Position numbers and translations under genes: made by a program. Positions 56,501-63,380 of a DNA stretch of 64,000 nucleotides are shown one piece after another. Below the pieces are notes generated by a model. It was not told the origin of the DNA. It did not search any database and saw only the letters and a list, made by a program, of their open reading frames with translations. Position 1 is the stretch's first letter. Each line of letters begins with the position of its first letter. Source of the stretch: Pseudomonas azotoformans (lineage in GTDB: Bacteria > Pseudomonadota > Gammaproteobacteria > Pseudomonadales > Pseudomonadaceae); NCBI RefSeq assembly GCF_900103345.1, contig NZ_LT629702.1:2356001-2420000 (forward strand), read 5' to 3'.

Positions 56501-56787
56501 TGCGGGTCGCAACCCTTAGAAACGTCATGCAGCGCCAGGTCCACAGCCAACGTGGCAGCAAAGGTTTGGCGAGGCAGGCCGTCGGCGTCGCTGTGCAGTT
56601 GCGTGCGCAACGCGTCGTGCCTGGCGACCAGACGTTCAACAGCGCGCTGCATCAGGCCGGGGTCAATGGCGCCGGCAAAATCCACATAACCACCAATGTT
56701 GTACAGCGGCGAATCGCCTGCACGCAGTTGGTCGAGCCAGATGTCCTGCTGGGCGGCGGTGAGGGGGAAGCTGGGTGAATGCTTCAT
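50578..56787 (-). CDS. Dimodular NRPS, lipopeptide starter type (Leu, then probably Glu)
   Basis: This 2069-residue synthetase starts at the ATG at 56787 (AAGGA upstream). Domain order: C1 (HHLILDG at 138-144), A1 (about 455-940), T1 (LGGHS, Ser977), C2 (about 1045-1450, motif HHLVNDA at 1162-1168), A2 (about 1480-1975), T2 (LGGHS, Ser about 2011). There is no thioesterase or epimerase. The A1 specificity code reads DAWFLGNVVK, the known Leu code. A2 reads DGWKLGVVDK, not certain but compatible with Glu by analogy. Size, modules and the LuxR/NodT neighbours match ViscA/MassA-type starters with a lipo-initiating first C domain; the remaining modules would be elsewhere. Confidence 0.9.
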   Translation of the reverse strand: MKHSPSFPLTAAQQDIWLDQLRAGDSPLYNIGGYVDFAGAIDPGLMQRAVERLVARHDALRTQLHSDADGLPRQTFAATLAVDLALHDVSKGCDPQAASHALMQAQMARPYAMQGAPLFRFFLVKLDDNHYRLGTQAHHLILDGWGFGQMLQSLAQLYTALAQGRQAESPAPSYIDFIDADQHYHASARYARDRAYWLDKYRLIPEPLLTPRHTAKATSNTLAQAFPVALLNRMEQVANRYQASAFHVLLAALYVYFTRTAQRQEWVVGLPILNRSNARFRSTVGLFTQVSAVRLQFDEQSPFSAVVRGVRDQLKQDFRHQRFPLSEMNRELRLRRSDRGQLFDLSVSFEQDDHELRYGTTAGRAVKVSNHHEPLPLALHLRSNRYQDTACLHCVYNEAYFQHDEVAALAQRLTWLLEQGLEDTALTIRDFSLVTPAEQARLQQWNATAEPVTQPQTLHARIEAQAARAPDAIAAVYQGRHLSYAQLNQQANALAHQLLERGVRPDDRVVILARRGLDTLVGLLAILKSGACYVPVDPAHPAERLNYLLQDSDPVVVLTQHDLLHRLPPLTVPVIQLDRPTFHLGTNPRVAISPSHLAYVIYTSGSTGLPKGVMVEHHSVSNLVDWHCRAFDLHAGSHTASVAGFGFDAMAWEVWPALCVGATLHLPPAHDGAEDIDALLGWWQAQPLDVCFLPTPVAEYAFSQGLHHPTLRTLLIGGDRLRAFTQAQSFAVINNYGPTEATVVATSGPMAVGRPLHIGAPVANATVYVLDAQQRPLPIGVAGELYVGGKGIARGYLKRPDLSAERFLDDPFTQGRMYRTGDLVRWLPDGNLEYLGRNDDQVKIRGVRIELGEIESALATHPHIQDAVVQAREGQLLAWFVPREAVPIEALRAHLQASLPDYMLPAAYVQLDVLPLTANGKLDRKALPAPTQDAFVTRLYEAPHAGAESVLAQIWAELLQVQQVGRHDHFFELGGHSLLAVQLVQRMRQVGLRADVQVLFGQPTLAALAAASELSDVDAPDLAELDPDSLAPIVARIPGGAANVQDIYPLAPLQEGLLYHHITDERDPYQQQALFSFAQREQLDAFAQALQQVINRHDILRTSLVWEALEQPMQVVWRQAQLRVEPLREDPAPLDLRQAPLMALDYAEEPQHSRWVARLRFHHLVNDATSTTLLMQEIRAHLLGQQAQLPVPVPYRNVVVQARSPARQAAHEAFFREQLGDVDEPTLAFGLQERQADRAHTEQAERGLSDSLNQRLRAQARGVGVSTASLFHLAWAQVLSRVAGRDDVVFGTVLLGRLQAGEGADRALGMFINTLPLRVRLAGRTVADALTHTHVRLSALLAHEQASLALAQRCSGASPLFNSLLNYRHTDAERDLTLVPGIALLSSEDILSYPLMLTVDDTAAGLRIKAKAPHKVGAERLLDYLETTLVNLADMLDQAPQTPLRDVQVLPADELKTLLVDFNATDTDYPDTFTVQALFEAHARHIPHAIAVQAGELQLTYRELNERANQLAFHLRERGVQPDARVALCVERGLELVVGLLAILKAGGAYVPLDPGYPRERLAYMLHDSQPVALLVHAATRDVPGDVSIPVIDFDHCAWSQAPVGNPLVPGLSVANLAYVMYTSGSTGTPKGVMIEHRGLGNLMHWGSQLCPNAEGGALLQRAPFSFDGSVWELFWPLTNGMRLVLARPDGHREPAYLAQVIREQQITVIKFVPAMLQQFLELEESALCTSLTDVLCGGGELTEALAHGVQARLPKVRLHNVYGPTEATVDSSAWTLEPGAPVPALQLPIGRAINNTRLYVLDEHDAPVPMGVSGQLHIGGVGVARGYLGLQQMTAERFIDSPFVAGDRLYRTGDLVRYLPDGNLEFLGRNDFQVKLRGVRLELGEIESRLLVHPALREVAVLIRDERLVAYFTVRGEAPSLDALRAHVLEQLPEFMVPAAFVQLDALPLNPAGKLDRKALPEPGLGAVVSRAYAAPVGAVEVLMAGIWAELLKLERVGRHDHFFELGGHSLLAVNLVARMRKAGVEVDARALFSHPTVAQLAGCVLTQVQRVEVPQAAIPQLGRRRRI

Positions 56788-57276
56788 AAGATCCTTCTCA
56801 TGGAGGTCAGGCACTGGCCGCGCAGGGGTGCCCATTACGACGAATGGGCCGGATTGGAGCATGGGGGCCAGGGGCTGTCTGTCACCCTAAACCCGGACAT
56901 CCGAAGGGATAGACCAGGCTTGGCTGATGGTTCATTGCTGAAACGATTAAAGAGTTGTAGGACATTGGCTATATTTGGCCGATGCCGGTTTGAATTGAAC
57001 ATTTCAAAAAATATATTTTTATCTTATTTATCATATGGTTAATTAACTCTAAAAAATCCGCTTGGTGACTCGTAGTCGGAATTACCTCTCAGAAACGTCG
57101 AATTAATGACGCGGTTTCTATGGCAGGTTGTGTCCCTCGTTTCCGCTACATACGTAGGACAAATCCACTGGCTAAATACACTTTCGAATACCGACTCTGG
57201 TGTGTGAGCAACGGATCGCCCCCGCAGAGGCCCAGAGCGTCTGTACACGGTTTTCGATATCAAGGATGAGAAGGCT
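56788..57276. promoter_or_regulatory. Divergent intergenic region between NRPS and luxR-type gene
   Basis: About 490 bases with no gene. The centre (about 57000-57060) is very A+T-rich. GTAGGACA occurs twice (about 56955 and 57154). TGTCC at 57131-57135 and GGACA at 57157-57161 form a weak inverted repeat that includes the second copy. These are candidates for LuxR-type binding sites, but nothing is close enough to a known box to assign. Confidence 0.35.
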
Positions 57277-58068
57277 ATGAGTTTGACCAGCAGTATTGCC
57301 AACACACAAAGCCCGCATTTCTACGCCGAAATGGGCGAGTTGATTGCCAGCAGTGGCCACCCGGGCTTTGCCGCCCACATGCTGCACCTCGTGGGCAAAT
57401 GGGTGCCGATCCACCTGGTGGATCTGAGCGAATGGACCCTCGACGAGCTGCGCGACCGCGTGCTCGATATCACGTTGCTGGGCAGCGCCGGCCAGACGCA
57501 GGACCTGCCGCCCCTGGCCCTGAATTCCATGGACGACCATCCCTTATTGCGCGAGATGCTCGGCATGCAGGACCCGCTGCTGATCCAATTGAAGGCCAAG
57601 GCCAACAGCGCTCACCCGCGTGGCACCTCGCACCAGTGCAACCTGGTGTCGCGCCAGGGCAACCGGCGCTGTGTGATTTCGTTTTATCGCCCGCCGACCC
57701 AGCGCGGGTTTTCCCTGGCCGAGTTGTCGTTTCTCAAGTGCCTGTCGGACACGCTGCTGCCGCTGATCGAGTGCCACGCCCAGAGCCTGCGCCAGGCACC
57801 GCACACCGAGGTTGAACCGGCCCACACGTTGCTGGAGCAGTCGCAATTGCAACGTGAGTTCTACAAGCGCCTGTCCCTGGGCGACATCACGTTGTCGGCG
57901 CGCGAGCAGGAGGTGTGCCTCGGCTTGCTGACCGGCGGCACCGTGCCGCAGATCGCGGAGAAACTGAGTGTGAAGAACAGTTCCATCGAGACCTACCTTA
58001 AACGCGCCGCCGCCAAGTTGGGCGTGAGTGGCCGGCACGGCCTCGCCAAGTGGATGGTGGGCGCCTGA
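57277..58068 (+). CDS. LuxR-type transcriptional regulator of the NRPS locus
   Basis: This 263-residue protein has a C-terminal LuxR/GerE helix-turn-helix (about residues 205-260; [20 protein letters not shown] then [20 protein letters not shown]). The N-terminal part has no autoinducer-domain signature that I recognise. Such regulators flank Pseudomonas lipopeptide synthetase genes and activate them. It is divergent from the NRPS, and its stop overlaps the start of the NodT-type gene, so the two are co-transcribed. Confidence 0.88.
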   Translation: MSLTSSIANTQSPHFYAEMGELIASSGHPGFAAHMLHLVGKWVPIHLVDLSEWTLDELRDRVLDITLLGSAGQTQDLPPLALNSMDDHPLLREMLGMQDPLLIQLKAKANSAHPRGTSHQCNLVSRQGNRRCVISFYRPPTQRGFSLAELSFLKCLSDTLLPLIECHAQSLRQAPHTEVEPAHTLLEQSQLQREFYKRLSLGDITLSAREQEVCLGLLTGGTVPQIAEKLSVKNSSIETYLKRAAAKLGVSGRHGLAKWMVGA

Positions 58069-59519
58069 TGCATAAATTGAGCACCTTCGCGATGGTCTGG
58101 ATGCTTGGCGGCTGCTCGCTGATCCCGGACTACCAACGGCCTGCGGCCCCTGTGCCTGCGCAGTATCCCCAGGAAGGCGTGTATGCGCTGGCGCAGTCCG
58201 GCACGTCGGACTGGCAGCAGCTGTTCCACGACCCGGCGCTGCAAGGGTTGATTGGCGATGCACTGGTCAATAACCGCGACCTGCGCGTGGCCGCGCTGAA
58301 CGTCGAAGCGTTCCAGGCGCAGTACCGTATCCAGCGTGCCGACCTGTTCCCGGCGGTGTCCGCTACCGGCGCCGGCCAGCGTCGGCGTGTGCCTGGGGAC
58401 GTGACCGGCACCGGCAAGGCCGCCATCACCTCCAGCTATTCCGCGACCCTGGGTATCAGCGCCTACGAGCTGGACCTGTTTGGCCGCATCCGCAGCCTCA
58501 GCGAACAGGCCATGCTCACCTACCTGGGCACCGAAGAGGCGCGACGCACCGCGCAACTGAGCCTGGTCGCCAACGTCGCCAATGCCTACCTGACCTGGCG
58601 CGCAGACCAGGAATTGCTGGCCCTGGCCCGGCAAACCCTGGTGGCCAACGAACACAGCCTGCGCCTCACCGGCCGCAGCAAAACCGCCGGCAAAGCCTCG
58701 GCGCTGGACGTGGTGCAAGCCACCACCAGCGTCGAAAGCACCCGCGCCAGCGTGGCCCGCTATGAGCGCCAGGTGGCCCAGGACCTCAACAACCTCGCCC
58801 TGCTGGTAGGCGGCCCGGTGGACGAACAGTTGCCGTCACGTCCACTTGCCGCCGACCTGGTGGCGCGCGTACCGGCCGGCCTGCCCTCGGACTTGCTGCA
58901 ACGCCGCCCGGATATCCTCCAGGCCGAATACCAGTTGCGCGCCGCCAACGCCAATATCGGCGCGGCCCGCGCAGCGTTTTTCCCGTCGGTGAGCCTGACC
59001 GCCAACGCCGGCAGCGCCAGCACCGAACTGTCGGGGCTGTTCAAGGGTGGCTCGGGCAGCTGGACGTTCCAGCCGCAGATCAACCTGCCGATCTTCAACG
59101 CCGGCAGCCTGCGCGCCAGCCTCGACTACGCCAAACTGCAAAAAGACATCAGCGTGGCGCAGTACGAAAAATCGATCCAGACCGCCTTCCAGGAAGTCGC
59201 CGATGGCCTGGCGGCGCGGCAAACCTATACCGACCAGTTGCAGGCGCAGCGGGATTTCGTCGCGGCCAACCAGCAGTATTACAACCTGGCCGAGCATCGC
59301 TACCGCAGTGGCGTCGACAGCAACCTCACCTTCCTGGACGCGCAGCGTGCGTTGTTCAGTTCGCAACAGGCGCTGATCGTCGACCGCCTGGCGCAACTGG
59401 TGGCGGAGGTGAAGTTGTACACGGCGCTGGGCGGCGCGTGGAACGTCAGCGCAAGCCCGACTGCCGCAGCCGATACTCCCCCGGCGTCACCTGGGCATAC
59501 CGAAGGAAAAACCGGCTGA
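58068..59519 (+). CDS. NodT-family outer-membrane efflux lipoprotein
   Basis: This 483-residue TolC-like channel has a lipoprotein signal ([14 protein letters not shown], Cys at residue 16) and two OEP repeats with [21 protein letters not shown] mid-protein. I use the ATG at 58068, overlapping the LuxR stop. OM channels of this type accompany lipopeptide loci and work with MacAB-like pumps for export; no pump genes are present here. Its 3' end overlaps the convergent hpaA-type gene by 74 bases. Confidence 0.88.
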   Translation: MHKLSTFAMVWMLGGCSLIPDYQRPAAPVPAQYPQEGVYALAQSGTSDWQQLFHDPALQGLIGDALVNNRDLRVAALNVEAFQAQYRIQRADLFPAVSATGAGQRRRVPGDVTGTGKAAITSSYSATLGISAYELDLFGRIRSLSEQAMLTYLGTEEARRTAQLSLVANVANAYLTWRADQELLALARQTLVANEHSLRLTGRSKTAGKASALDVVQATTSVESTRASVARYERQVAQDLNNLALLVGGPVDEQLPSRPLAADLVARVPAGLPSDLLQRRPDILQAEYQLRAANANIGAARAAFFPSVSLTANAGSASTELSGLFKGGSGSWTFQPQINLPIFNAGSLRASLDYAKLQKDISVAQYEKSIQTAFQEVADGLAARQTYTDQLQAQRDFVAANQQYYNLAEHRYRSGVDSNLTFLDAQRALFSSQQALIVDRLAQLVAEVKLYTALGGAWNVSASPTAAADTPPASPGHTEGKTG

Positions 59520-60306
59520 AATACGCCGGGTCCTTGAAGCCCAGCTGGTAGCAGATCTCGTTGGCGGAACTGCCGGTGAACAGCAACAGGCGCTTGGCTT
59601 CCTGCATCACACGTTCCAGGATCAGGCGCTTGGACGGCAGGTCAGCCAGGCGCCGACACACCTCATTGAGGCGCGCCTCGGTCACGCCAATCCCCTCGGC
59701 GTAGCGCGCCAGCGGCCAGTGCTCCAGATAGTGGGCCTCGATCAGTTCGTTGAAGCGATGGAAGATGCGCAGGTCTTCGTGCCGGGTCGGGCGCGCCGGC
59801 AGTGAGTGGGCGCACAGGCGCAGCAGACGAATCATGATCAGGCGCGTGAGGCTGTCCAACGCGGCGGCGCGCCCTGCCCGCGCGGCGTTGATCTCCTCGT
59901 TGAGCTCTTCGAACAGTTGATCCAGGCCGTGGTCACCCGCCGTCAGTGCCACGCAGGCTGCGCCGGAGGCCAGGCTGGGATCAGCGTCGATCAACCCCCA
60001 TACCAACTGCTGGCGCACCGTCAGCACATGCCCATCGGCATCCGCCTCGGTGACGAAGGCGTGGGGCACCGTGGGCGGCGTGAGGAAGAACATCGGCCCG
60101 GACTCCACGAACTGGCGGTCATCCAGGTACACCCGCACCGCGCCGCTCTTCACGTAATGCACCTGGAAAAACCGGTCATGCCGATGCACGGGCATGTTGC
60201 GCCCGAAAAATCCCGCCAGGTTGCCGAGCTTGTCGTAATGCACCTCGGCATCGCTGTAACGCTGGTCGTAGACCTGCCCGATGTTGATGTTGGGGATCGG
60301 CTTCAC
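59446..60306 (-). CDS. hpaA: AraC-family regulator of 4-hydroxyphenylacetate catabolism (HpaA-like)
   Basis: This 286-residue regulator has an N-terminal cupin-like sensing domain ([20 protein letters not shown]) and a C-terminal AraC double HTH (about residues 185-283; [20 protein letters not shown] then [20 protein letters not shown]). It is divergent from hpaG1 and is probably the 4-hydroxyphenylacetate-responsive activator of the upper hpa genes. The last 74 bases are antisense to the nodT-type gene, so the two coding ends overlap. Confidence 0.85.
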   Translation of the reverse strand: MKPIPNINIGQVYDQRYSDAEVHYDKLGNLAGFFGRNMPVHRHDRFFQVHYVKSGAVRVYLDDRQFVESGPMFFLTPPTVPHAFVTEADADGHVLTVRQQLVWGLIDADPSLASGAACVALTAGDHGLDQLFEELNEEINAARAGRAAALDSLTRLIMIRLLRLCAHSLPARPTRHEDLRIFHRFNELIEAHYLEHWPLARYAEGIGVTEARLNEVCRRLADLPSKRLILERVMQEAKRLLLFTGSSANEICYQLGFKDPAYFSRFFLRYAQVTPGEYRLRQSGLR

Positions 60307-60360
60307 GGTGCCCTCTTTTTGTTGTTTTGATGCTGCCTGATTTTGCCACGCTTGACGGTA

Positions 60361-60395
60361 GTTAACATATTAATTATAACGTTAACACATTAACG
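60361..60395. promoter_or_regulatory. Candidate operator of the hpa operon
   Basis: The hpaA-hpaG1 intergenic region holds GTTAAC twice (60361 and 60381), and a perfect palindrome CGTTAA-CACA-TTAACG at 60380-60395, 40 bases before hpaG1. It could bind HpaA or the MarR-family repressor HpaR usually found in such clusters. Only the symmetry is seen. Confidence 0.45.
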
Positions 60396-60434
60396 AACTG
60401 CCTATGCAGCAGTCGCCACCGCCAGGAGAAACGC

Positions 60435-61100
60435 ATGAGCCGTACCCTGCATGATGTTGCCAGCGGCACCCTGCTCGGCGTTGCGCTGAACTACCAGGGT
60501 CTGCTGGACCAGCATCTCGCCGCCTTCCAGCAGGCGCCCTACCAGAAGCCGCCGAGCAAGCCGGTGCTGTTTATCAAGACTCCCAATACGCGCAACGAGC
60601 ACGCTGGCGTGGTGCGGCACCCCCAGGGTGAACGCCTGCAACCCGGCCCCGCTTTAGGCGCGGTAATCGGCCAGCGCGCCAGTCGTGTCAGCCTGGAAAA
60701 CGCCATGGCCCATGTGGCCGGCTATGTGGTGGTGAATGAATTCAGCCTGCCGGAAGACAGCTACTACCGCCCGGCCGTCAAAGCCAAATGCCGCGATGGT
60801 TTTTGCGTCCTCGGGCCACAGTTGATCCCACGGGACCAGGTGGCCAACCCCAATCAACTGAGCCTCAGGCTGTGGGTCAACGGCGAACTGCGCCAGGAAA
60901 ACACCACGGCCAATTGGGTGCGCGATATCCCGCAACTGATCGCCGAAATCAGCGAATTCATGACCCTGCACCCCGGCGACGTGCTGATCACCGGCACCCC
61001 CGAAGGCCGCGTCGATGTGCTGCCGGGCGACAGGGTAGAAGTCGAGATCAGCGGCGTGGGCCGTCTGCTCAATCACATTCAAGCGGAGACTCCAGCATGA
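60435..61100 (+). CDS. hpaG1: HpaG N-terminal subunit (OPET decarboxylase/HHDD isomerase)
   Basis: This 221-residue FAH-family enzyme acts in the homoprotocatechuate meta-cleavage pathway, decarboxylating 5-oxopent-3-ene-1,2,5-tricarboxylate and/or isomerising the product. The C-terminal FAH phrase HPGDVLITGTPEGRVDVLPGD and the NYQGLL start are typical. In E. coli the two halves are fused; here they are separate overlapping genes. AGGAG lies upstream of the start. Confidence 0.9.
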   Translation: MSRTLHDVASGTLLGVALNYQGLLDQHLAAFQQAPYQKPPSKPVLFIKTPNTRNEHAGVVRHPQGERLQPGPALGAVIGQRASRVSLENAMAHVAGYVVVNEFSLPEDSYYRPAVKAKCRDGFCVLGPQLIPRDQVANPNQLSLRLWVNGELRQENTTANWVRDIPQLIAEISEFMTLHPGDVLITGTPEGRVDVLPGDRVEVEISGVGRLLNHIQAETPA

Positions 61101-61867
61101 AACACGCCCGTATCCGCTTTGAAGGTGCCGTGCACGCCGTACAGGTGCAAGCCGACAACGCCGTGCGCCTGGGCGATGGTCGCCTGCTCGCCGAAGACCA
61201 GGTGCAATGGCTTCCACCGGCCACCGGCAACATGTTCGCCCTCGGCTTGAACTACGCCGACCATGCGGCTGAACTGGCCTTCACCCCGCCCACCGAACCC
61301 CTGGCCTTCATCAAGTCCGTTGGCACCTACACCGGCCACCGCCAGGTCACCTGGCGCCCGGACAACGTCGCCTACATGCACTACGAGTGCGAGTTGGTGG
61401 CCGTGATCGGCAAGACCGCGCGCAACGTCAAGCGCGCCGACGCCCTGGACTACCTGGCCGGCTACACGGTGTGCAACGACTACGCGATCCGCGACTACCT
61501 GGAAAACTACTACCGCCCCAACCTGCGCGTGAAAAACCGCGACGCCACCACCCCGGTCGGCCCGTGGATCGTCGATGTGGCCGATGTGCCCGACCCCGGC
61601 AACCTGACCCTGCGCACCTGGATCAACGGTGAGCTGCGTCAGGAAGGCAGCACCCGCGACATGATTTTCGACATCCCCTACCTCATCGAATACCTGTCCA
61701 GCTTCATGACCCTGCAACCCGGCGACATGATCGCCACCGGCACGCCCGAAGGCCTGGCCGATGTGGTGCCCGGCGATGAAGTGGTGGTGGAAGTCGAAGG
61801 CGTGGGCCGTCTGGTCAACCGAATTGTCAGCGAGGCGGAGTTTTTCTCCGCCCGGAAAGAGGCGTGA
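61097..61867 (+). CDS. hpaG2: HpaG C-terminal subunit (HHDD isomerase/OPET decarboxylase)
   Basis: This 256-residue second FAH-family half starts at 61097, overlapping hpaG1 by ATGA. Metal-binding phrases are MHYECELVAVIGKTARNVK and GDMIATGTPEG. With HpaG1 it forms the bifunctional isomerase/decarboxylase. It is co-transcribed with hpaE. Confidence 0.9.
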   Translation: MKHARIRFEGAVHAVQVQADNAVRLGDGRLLAEDQVQWLPPATGNMFALGLNYADHAAELAFTPPTEPLAFIKSVGTYTGHRQVTWRPDNVAYMHYECELVAVIGKTARNVKRADALDYLAGYTVCNDYAIRDYLENYYRPNLRVKNRDATTPVGPWIVDVADVPDPGNLTLRTWINGELRQEGSTRDMIFDIPYLIEYLSSFMTLQPGDMIATGTPEGLADVVPGDEVVVEVEGVGRLVNRIVSEAEFFSARKEA

Positions 61868-61872
61868 GCAGC

Positions 61873-63333
61873 ATGATCAAACACTGGATCAACGGCCGTG
61901 AGGTCGAAAGCAAAGACACCTTCATCAACTACAACCCGGCCACCGGCGAGGCGATTGGCGAAGTCGCCAGCGGCGGTGCCGAGGAAGTGGCCCAGGCCGT
62001 AGCGGCCGCCAAAGCGGCGTTCCCGAAGTGGGCCAACACCCCGGCCAGGGAACGCGCACGCCTGATGCGCAAGCTCGGCGAACTGATCGAACAGAACGTG
62101 CCGCACCTGGCCGAACTGGAAACCCTCGACACCGGCCTGCCGATCCACCAGACCAAGAATGTGTTGATTCCCCGCGCCTCGCACAACTTCGATTTCTTCG
62201 CCGAAGTCTGCACGCGCATGGATGGCCACAGCTACCCGGTGGACGACCAGATGCTCAACTACACCCTGTACCAACCGGTGGGCGTGTGCGGGCTGGTATC
62301 GCCGTGGAACGTGCCGTTCATGACCGCCACCTGGAAGACCGCGCCGTGCCTGGCGTTGGGCAATACGGCGGTGTTGAAGATGTCCGAGCTGTCGCCGCTG
62401 ACCGCCAATGAACTGGGGCGCCTGGCGGTGGAAGCCGGAATTCCCAACGGTGTGCTCAACGTGATCCAGGGCTATGGCGCCACGGCTGGTGACGCGCTGG
62501 TGCGGCACCCGGATGTGCGCGCCATTTCGTTCACCGGCGGCACCGCCACCGGCAAGAAGATCATGCAGACCGCCGGCCTGAAAAAGTACTCCATGGAACT
62601 GGGCGGCAAGTCGCCGGTGCTGATCTTCGAGGATGCCGAGCTTGAGCGCGCCTTGGATGCGGCGCTGTTTACCATCTTTTCCCTGAATGGCGAACGTTGC
62701 ACCGCCGGTAGCCGTATCTTTATCCAGGAAAGCGTGTACCCGCAGTTTGTCGCCGAGTTCGCCGCCCGCGCCAAACGCTTGATCGTCGGTGACCCACAGG
62801 ATCCGAAGACCCAGGTCGGCTCGATGATCACCCAGGCGCATTACGACAAGGTCACTGGCTACATCAAGATCGGCATCGAGGAAGGCGCCACCCTGCTCGC
62901 TGGTGGCCTGGAACGCCCGGCCAACCTGCCGGCGCACCTGAGCAAAGGCCAGTTCATCCAGCCGACCGTGTTTGCCGATGTGAACAACAAGATGCGCATC
63001 GCCCAGGAAGAAATCTTCGGCCCGGTGGTGTGCCTGATCCCCTTCAAGGACGAAGCCGAGGCCCTGCAACTGGCCAACGACACCGAGTACGGCCTGGCCT
63101 CCTACATCTGGACCCAGGACATCGGCAAGGCCCATCGCCTGGCGCGCGGGATCGAAGCCGGCATGGTATTTATCAACAGCCAGAACGTGCGCGACCTGCG
63201 CCAGCCGTTTGGCGGGGTGAAAGGTTCCGGCACCGGACGTGAAGGCGGCCAGTACAGCTTCGAAGTGTTTGCCGAGATCAAGAACGTGTGCATTTCCATG
63301 GGCAGCCACCACATCCCGCGTTGGGGTGTGTAA
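61873..63333 (+). CDS. hpaE: 5-carboxymethyl-2-hydroxymuconate semialdehyde dehydrogenase
   Basis: This NAD-dependent aldehyde dehydrogenase of about 486 residues oxidises the ring-cleavage semialdehyde. The catalytic Cys is in NGERCTAGSRIF and the Glu in MELGGKSPVLIFED. Long identical stretches with E. coli HpaE are evident from memory, such as GLPIHQTKNVLIPRASHNF. I use the ATG at 61873; a GTG at 61864 overlapping hpaG2 would add three residues. Confidence 0.95.
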   Translation: MIKHWINGREVESKDTFINYNPATGEAIGEVASGGAEEVAQAVAAAKAAFPKWANTPARERARLMRKLGELIEQNVPHLAELETLDTGLPIHQTKNVLIPRASHNFDFFAEVCTRMDGHSYPVDDQMLNYTLYQPVGVCGLVSPWNVPFMTATWKTAPCLALGNTAVLKMSELSPLTANELGRLAVEAGIPNGVLNVIQGYGATAGDALVRHPDVRAISFTGGTATGKKIMQTAGLKKYSMELGGKSPVLIFEDAELERALDAALFTIFSLNGERCTAGSRIFIQESVYPQFVAEFAARAKRLIVGDPQDPKTQVGSMITQAHYDKVTGYIKIGIEEGATLLAGGLERPANLPAHLSKGQFIQPTVFADVNNKMRIAQEEIFGPVVCLIPFKDEAEALQLANDTEYGLASYIWTQDIGKAHRLARGIEAGMVFINSQNVRDLRQPFGGVKGSGTGREGGQYSFEVFAEIKNVCISMGSHHIPRWGV

Positions 63334-63380
63334 CACCGGGTCATGCGCTCCAACAACAATAATGAATCTGGAGAATCATC

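Noticed and set aside
53425..56778. Open frame of 1117 codons on the plus strand opposite the NRPS
   Set aside because: It is antisense to clearly conserved adenylation and condensation domains, has no recognisable domains, and is a typical shadow frame in GC-rich DNA.
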